NCBI GenBank assembly: GCA_963942565.1
Contig: OZ012690.1
Location: forward strand, 37,294,946 to 37,358,945
Reading direction: 5' to 3'
DNA from: Maea johnstoni
Taxonomy: Eukaryota; Annelida; Polychaeta; Spionida; Magelonidae
Length of the DNA: 64,000 nucleotides
In this document: positions 10,647-64,000 of the stretch, piece after piece
Numbering within the stretch: the first letter of the stretch is position 1
How the letters are laid out: each line of letters starts with the position of its first letter
Notes under the pieces: generated by a model
Told to the model about the DNA's origin: nothing
The model's database searches: none
The model's input: the letters and a program-made list of their open reading frames with translations, nothing else
Made by a program: the position numbers and the translations under genes

Positions 10647-12554
10647 TCAGGAGAAGTCCTCCTCTGGGTCTTGTGAATGGCGCCCAGGACTTGAGGATCC
10701 TCCATCTTGTTTATCATTTTTGTGTTTATCTTTTCTCTTTTTACTACTTGACGACTTGCCGTTTTTCTTTTTCAAAAACCCAGGGGATTTGGGCTTGGCT
10801 CCCTTTCCTCTGGGGAGCTGCGGTGAGTCCACCACGCCTGGGTCCTGATTGGTGGAGGGCGAGAGATTGGAGTTTTGTGGCGGCGGTGTACGCCCGACAG
10901 CGCCGTGCTGGACTAACATCGGGGACGACCCCAGAAAACTAGCCCCAGCAGAGGGCGCTCTGGCACCACCACCATATGCATACTGATCTTCAAAAGGCGA
11001 TTCCTCGAGAATATCTATACAACTTATGGCGCTACAGTTGGACAGATCCAGGGTGGCGGCATCCTCATCGTCTTCCTGGTGCTGCTCCAGAACCCCGGCC
11101 GTGAAGGAGCGGGGTAGGGGGCCATGCCCCGGCGGGTGCATTTGAAGGTTGGGTACAGGCACATTATCACCATCGAGGGTGGGCATACCGGGACCAAGGC
11201 CGATGGCCCCGGGACCCTGTAAATCCAGTTTGAAAGACCGAGGCAAGGTTGCGTAGCCCTGCTTGAAGTGGAACTCGCTGGGCGCGTGTCTGCGAGGAAG
11301 TTCGGGCGTGGCCGTCACCTTGTAGCTCTTCACCTTATTGTAGCGCTTCCAGATAGTGTTCTTCATCTTCTCCCACACTGAGTTCCCCGGCTGCCGCTGC
11401 CTCTGGGCACGCGACGAGCTGTTACAGGGCAGCTCCGTGTAGATATCCTCGCCCGTGTTGGCTGCACGGGCGACACCTGGTGACTGATCATCGTCACCCC
11501 CGCGATTGTCAAAGTCACGGGCAGAGTTGAGTACCTTTGAAGTGACTCTTTGAGTACCGTTTTCATTGGAAGTAACCTGCAGAAGTGCCTTCTCACACTT
11601 GTCTGAAAAACACTCGGATGAGCGTGCACAGTTCAGAGACAGGCCCTGGCTAACAGACACACTCTTCCCGTCCATGTGTATAAGATGGCGTCCAGGTAGG
11701 TTGGCGGAAGGGTTCTGACCGCTGCCGCTGGCATGGATGGACGACAACTCCTGCGACGACTGAGAGATCTGTGCCGCCATGCCGGGCACCCTCCGCAAGT
11801 TGCATTTCAGCCCCTCCTGCAAAACATTCGCCTGGCTCTGTATCACAAATTTGAAGCCGCGCGGCAATGTTCCGTAGCCGTCCAGATCCTTGGAGATCTC
11901 CATCTGGGATAGGTGGAGGCTCTGATCTCCCTGGTAGCCGACCCCCCTGCTGCTGTTGTTCGTTGCATTGGCGCCATCTGGTGTTGGCTGGGCACAGTTG
12001 CAGGCGGCGTCTTGGCGACACACAGGGCAGGTGCGGTCTGACGGTGGAGACGGAGGCGGAGGGGGAGGAGGTGCGTTGTAATCCAAGCATTGCCGGTCCT
12101 CCCATGTGAGAGACTCTGGCCGCTGCGAGGCCGCGGCAAGCTCAAACGAGGACCTGGACTGACCTTTGACCTCATGGGTCAGCTTGAATTCTGGCACAGT
12201 CCTCGGCACGGACGACCCCCTGGTGTCGTTACTACCTCGCCTGGCCCCAATACCAGCGGCGGCGCCATTCCCAGAGTGGCGCCGTTGATGTGGACTGCCG
12301 GGCTGGTGGACGACCAGCTTCCCCATCCCCTCGTCAAGACATACCACATTACTATACCCATTAGTGCTGCGGCTGCGCTGTCTCTGCGGGCTCGGGGAAT
12401 GGCTGCCGGCGCCGTTCTTAGAGCGCAGTCCTGCTTGCTGCCAGCTTAAGGAGGGCGTGGAATGGTTGGGCACTGAGGATGGTGGGACTTCCTTGCAGGT
12501 CATGCTGATTCTCCCATTTTCCAATGATAAAAGTCCTTCAAAGAATGCCATTTG
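10647..12554 (-). CDS. KLHL ORF2: 634-codon in-frame extension after the UGA stop
   Basis: A single open frame continues from the KLHL terminal exon: UGA (12557-12555), CAA, ATG (12551), then 634 codons to a TGA at 10649-10647. The block is far more GC-rich than its surroundings and has no intron. Counting from its ATG, the product shows: a Ser/Pro/Arg-rich start; a proline run (161-170); a Cys cluster CPVCRQDAACNC (175-186); GYGTLPRGFKF (225-235), GYATLPRSFKL (432-442) and GHGPLPRSF (475-483); a Trp-rich basic segment WEKMKNTIWKRYNKVKSYK (393-411); an acidic stretch with SCIDILEESPFEDQYAY (510-526); and a lysine-rich, NLS-like tail (594-611). No known domain is recognised and it looks mostly disordered. 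It could be made by UGA readthrough (as in Drosophila kelch), by reinitiation at the ATG four bases past the stop, or be a separately promoted gene. Length and repeated motifs argue for real coding; the mode of expression is inference. Confidence 0.75.
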   Translation of the reverse strand, partial: QMAFFEGLLSLENGRISMTCKEVPPSSVPNHSTPSLSWQQAGLRSKNGAGSHSPSPQRQRSRSTNGYSNVVCLDEGMGKLVVHQPGSPHQRRHSGNGAAAGIGARRGSNDTRGSSVPRTVPEFKLTHEVKGQSRSSFELAAASQRPESLTWEDRQCLDYNAPPPPPPPSPPSDRTCPVCRQDAACNCAQPTPDGANATNNSSRGVGYQGDQSLHLSQMEISKDLDGYGTLPRGFKFVIQSQANVLQEGLKCNLRRVPGMAAQISQSSQELSSIHASGSGQNPSANLPGRHLIHMDGKSVSVSQGLSLNCARSSECFSDKCEKALLQVTSNENGTQRVTSKVLNSARDFDNRGGDDDQSPGVARAANTGEDIYTELPCNSSSRAQRQRQPGNSVWEKMKNTIWKRYNKVKSYKVTATPELPRRHAPSEFHFKQGYATLPRSFKLDLQGPGAIGLGPGMPTLDGDNVPVPNLQMHPPGHGPLPRSFTAGVLEQHQEDDEDAATLDLSNCSAISCIDILEESPFEDQYAYGGGARAPSAGASFLGSSPMLVQHGAVGRTPPPQNSNLSPSTNQDPGVVDSPQLPRGKGAKPKSPGFLKKKNGKSSSSKKRKDKHKNDKQDGGSSSPGRHSQDPEEDFS

Positions 12555-12557
12555 TCA
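12549..12557 (-). promoter_or_regulatory. candidate UGA readthrough / termination-reinitiation site
   Basis: Minus strand AGC AGC TGA CAA ATG GCA. The UGA ends the KLHL frame directly after VHVKSS and is in frame with the 634-codon ORF2. A C directly after UGA is the leakiest +4 base in eukaryotes, and CAA after a stop recalls the TMV-type UAG-CAA readthrough signal. The ATG two codons on has C at -3 and G at +4, a middling initiation context. No strong stem is obvious by eye just downstream, and I could not identify a SECIS element. Confidence 0.6.
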
Positions 12558-61074
<48,517 letters not shown>

Positions 61075-61104
61075 CCTATTGCAGTGGTAGTTGGCGTAGG
61101 TGTG

Positions 61105-61500
61105 TGCACCAGGTACCTGCAAGAACAAAAAGAGAAAGTGCTGTAAGTACAGGAACTTGGAATCCTACTTATATCTAATTTACTTTCTGGTCATAACGAT
61201 GCACCAGCTACCTTCAATAACAAAAAGAGAAAGTGCTTAAAGTATAGGGAGTTGAAATCTTATTTACATCTTATTGACTTTTTTGGTCATAACAATGCAC
61301 CAGCTACCTGCAATAACAAAATGATAAATTGCTTTAAGTATAGGAAGTTGAATTTTTATTTATATCTAATTCATTTTTTGGTCATAACGATTAAAACATA
61401 ACTGGCTAGAAATAAAGTTGAAATTTTATCTATATCTAATTAACTTTTGGTCATAATGACTAAAACATAACTGGCAAGAAATAAACTGGAGTACCTGAGG
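61105..61500. repeat. about 95-bp tandem repeat overlapping the exon 2 acceptor
   Basis: gcaccaggtacctgcaagaa at 61106 recurs as gcaccagctaccttcaataa at 61201 and gcaccagctacctgcaataa at 61297. aaaaagagaaagtgct and ggtcataacgat recur in phase, with further decayed units to about 61500. The first unit contains the real splice acceptor. Confidence 0.8.
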
Positions 61501-62408
61501 AAAACCACCAACTAGCACAAATTCACTAGCATTAGCACATAAATATTTAGAAATTCGTCTAACATGATTATTCTTGCTATAAAAAGACTGAAATGTGACT
61601 GCCCAAGAAGAAACCAGAGTACCTAGGTAAAACCAGTATCTGGCATATCGGAATTTCAAGTCACTATAACCATATTGAATTATGAAATTTGCGTACCATA
61701 ACTTTCTTGTCATAATACTCCTAAAATATGACTGACCAGGAAGATTCAAAGGAGTTGGGGAAAACCTCTACCTAAAATAAAGTCACTGGTATATTTCTCA
61801 CATGCCTAGGGCAGTTTTTCAACACATTGTGTTTGGTAGTGGTGAAAGACATGAAGCAGTCTGATTGCAGCATATTCAACCACACAGCTTTTCAGGCATG
61901 CGCTATTCACAGGACCTGATTGATACATACTATTGAAACAAAAATTCAGTGAATAATTTTACTGTTTGTTTTATGATTCAAATATTGATAAATCTTTCAA
62001 AAAATATGTGACCAATACTACCAAACTCACAAAACAGTCCAACTATAGAAATACATGATATAAAACTCATGAAATTGTTGGCTATGACCATTCAGGCATG
62101 TCCAAAGGAAATGATTTAAAATGAGAGATTTTACGACTGCCTGACAGTCGTCCCATGAAAAAACAACTTTCTAAGTACAAGCAATTAAAGTGTAGGAAAG
62201 TGAATAAGTAGGAGAACTGTTTGAACAAGTAGTTTTTTGTCAAGTCAAAACTACTTGGGATCACCTGTTACATAAGTAATTCCATCAACCCAATTAAAAA
62301 GACAAAAAGCTCAAGTGTGCGGATAGCAACAGGTTAAACATCTAGTTAGATAACTTGATGCTATCGACAGTCTTTGTAGACCGCCTTTACTGTAGTTTAT
62401 GAACTTAC

Positions 62409-62560
62409 ACAGATGGAAGCCGTGATCCTGTTTTCCTAAAAATCGTAGCAATCAGCGAAAACGAACACAGCACGATGATCTTGACAGAAGCCCGATGCAA
62501 GCAACTGACGTTATACCGAACTGGTCGCAAGTATTAATATTCTCAGCTGGTGAGATTAGA
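62409..62560 (-). other. KLHL5: probable 5' untranslated exon of KLHL
   Basis: A strong donor CCATCTGT|GTAAGT ends an exon-like, non-repetitive stretch at 62409, about 1.3 kb upstream of exon 2. Joined to exon 2 it has an in-frame TAG ten codons before the junction, which would make the ATG at 61074 the first usable start. The transcription start is not defined; 62560 is an approximate limit. A second GTAAGT lies near 62660. Confidence 0.5.
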
Positions 62561-62866
62561 CCGTGAGTTAACTAGAAACCCCTTGCAATAAGCCTTCAGA
62601 GGCCGCGGCCAACTCTGACCTACTAGCCCCAACTACCCTATTGCCTGCGCCGAGCGACTTACAACTTGTTCTGCGGAAAATGTCACTGGAATTAATCTCC
62701 CCTTCCCCTGATTGGATTAGTCCCTGCCACGGCCCCCATATTGCAGTTATTGCAGTCAGGAAGCTGATCAGACTCCACCGCCATGATCAGGAATCTCGCT
62801 GCGAAATGTCTGTCTGTGTGTCCTAGTCGTCGTCCTAGTCTCCATCGCTGTCAACATTGACATTTT

Positions 62867-63284
62867 AAAAGTTGGTATACGGTGTCACCTATTGCGCGAT
62901 TGTGCAAAAGCAACTGGTAGCACTGTGGCTACTGATACCGATCAATCCATTCGTCTCTGGAGATCTCCTTAACCCTACCAATGCTGAGGCTACTTTCATC
63001 CAAAGCACAAGGTCGCAAAGATTTTGAAAATCATCTAAACCATGTCATGTTGGTATTCATTTAATAGCTCTCACTGAGTACTCTCATATGAGTACCCCAT
63101 ATGCCAGGGTTCCAGTCATTTTAAAAGTTTTTATGCATCATTTTGTATTGGTCAAATTAGCCACCAGCAGCATAAGGGTTTAAGTTGGTCCACAGTGTCA
63201 CCTATCGCGTGAGTGTGCACAAGCAACTGGTAGCACTGCTACTGATACTGATCAATCCTTTCGTGTCTGGAGATCACCTTAAAA
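62867..63284. repeat. 104-bp direct repeat flanking a MITE
   Basis: Segment 62867-62970 (gttggtatacggtgtcacct, agcaactggtagcactg, ctggagatctccttaa) and segment 63181-63284 (gttggtccacagtgtcacct, the same middle, ctggagatcaccttaa) are diverged direct copies on either side of a family A MITE. Confidence 0.8.
62969..63182 (-). mobile_element. MITE family A copy
   Basis: TTAACCCTACCAATGCTGAG at the left and CAGCATAAGGGTTTAA at the right, with a full interior. It is inserted at the TTAA that ends the first copy of the 104-bp direct repeat. Confidence 0.75.
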
Positions 63285-64000
63285 GCGTCGTCTGGATCTA
63301 TGATACTTTTGGAAATAACTTAAGAAAATTAATCATAAACTTGAAAAGTATTTGAAGTGGAGTTGTAAGTTAGTAACTAATCAAGATTTTCAGGTCAAAT
63401 ATTTCCTGAAAAATTGCCTTTTAGGGAGATATCATTGAAATAGTCAGGTGGTTGTAGGCTAGTTTTCAAGGTAACCTTGGCATCAAGCAATAAAGAACAA
63501 CACATAATTTAATGCAACCCTTCTCTAAGGAAATGATAAAGATTATCGTACCTAGAGCAGAAGATATGTATGTTGTAGCTGCCTCATTGTCAAGAAATTT
63601 TGGGGAGTAAAAATAGTCATAGGTCTTATTTGCAGAAACTAAAACAGGGTCACTCTAATGAAATGTAATGTGATGCCATATATGACCTCGAGGACTGGTC
63701 ATCTAAAAACGCCTTGAATAAACAAGACAGCCATCAGTCCCTTCAGCAAATACCTGGACTGTCCAGCACATAATAACACTGCACAAAGGAACCTGCAACA
63801 TTGAGCACTTATATATTGTGCACCAATATCATTCGTGTAGTACTCGGTGTGCATGGGTTCCTCTGGTCATCATTATCATTTCCTATACATTTCAGATATT
63901 CATAAGACGCAGGGTGTATTCCGCTTGAGGCAATTCCTTATCCAGTTCCGTAGGACAAGCTCACACTGCCGTTTTGTAAGCCGCAATAAATCATCCACCC
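63285..64000. other. upstream flank, no gene recognised
   Basis: Starts with diverged family B MITE sequence (gtctggatctatgatacttt, aaagtatttgaagtggagtt), then unremarkable AT-rich DNA to the window edge. No exon of the KLHL N-terminus is recognisable here. Confidence 0.5.

Noticed and set aside
11363-12449. Frames of 80-151 codons on both strands across ORF2
   Set aside because: GC-rich sequence suppresses stops in the alternative frames. Only the 634-codon frame is phase-linked to the kelch exon and carries repeated motifs.

Overview
This is animal genomic DNA: GT-AG introns, long AT-rich non-coding stretches, abundant microsatellites, small inverted-repeat transposons, a tRNA-derived SINE and a LINE remnant. 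It suits an invertebrate bilaterian, possibly marine, but the sequence alone does not fix the phylum.

One host gene spans most of the window, on the minus strand: a BTB-BACK-Kelch protein of the KLHL1/4/5 clade, recognised from memory of the vertebrate KLHL5 sequence. I placed nine coding exons: 61116-60798, 20895-20699, 17105-16893, 16292-16103, 15826-15602, 15249-15087, 14577-14365, 13277-13106 and 12614-12558. All internal boundaries are GT/AG and all phases agree. Counted from the ATG at 61074, the spliced frame is exactly 569 codons and ends at a UGA (12557-12555). A probable 5' untranslated exon ends at a GTAAGT donor at 62409. Intron 2 is about 40 kb.

The main discovery is at the 3' end. 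The codon after that UGA is CAA, then ATG, and the same frame stays open for 634 more codons (12551-10650) in an unusually GC-rich single-exon block. The arrangement, BTB-kelch ORF1, one in-frame UGA, long ORF2, matches the well-known stop-codon-suppression architecture of Drosophila kelch, but here in a different kelch subfamily and with an unrelated-looking ORF2. The ORF2 product has repeated LPRxF motifs, a Cys cluster, a basic aromatic segment and a lysine-rich tail. If the UGA is read through, a protein of about 1205 residues results.

The rest is non-coding. Left flank (1-9795): a degraded LINE 3' end, a hAT-like repeat, a 66-bp palindrome and scattered MITEs. The DNA after the ORF2 stop (9796-10636) is almost entirely MITE-derived. 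The introns carry two families of TTAA-flanked, piggyBac-like MITEs, TA-flanked MITEs with perfect or near-perfect TIRs, a GTCTTAGCCAG-TIR family, ten or more minisatellites with units of about 33-145 bp, and (ATT/ATC)n, (GT)n, (CT)n and (TA)n tracts. Highlights inside intron 2 are a CpG-rich island (45430-46560) with paired NRF1-, CRE- and CCAAT-like sites around a 51-bp-arm hairpin, and a 39-copy, 56-bp satellite built from the A-box half of a tRNA-SINE whose complete copy sits at its right edge.
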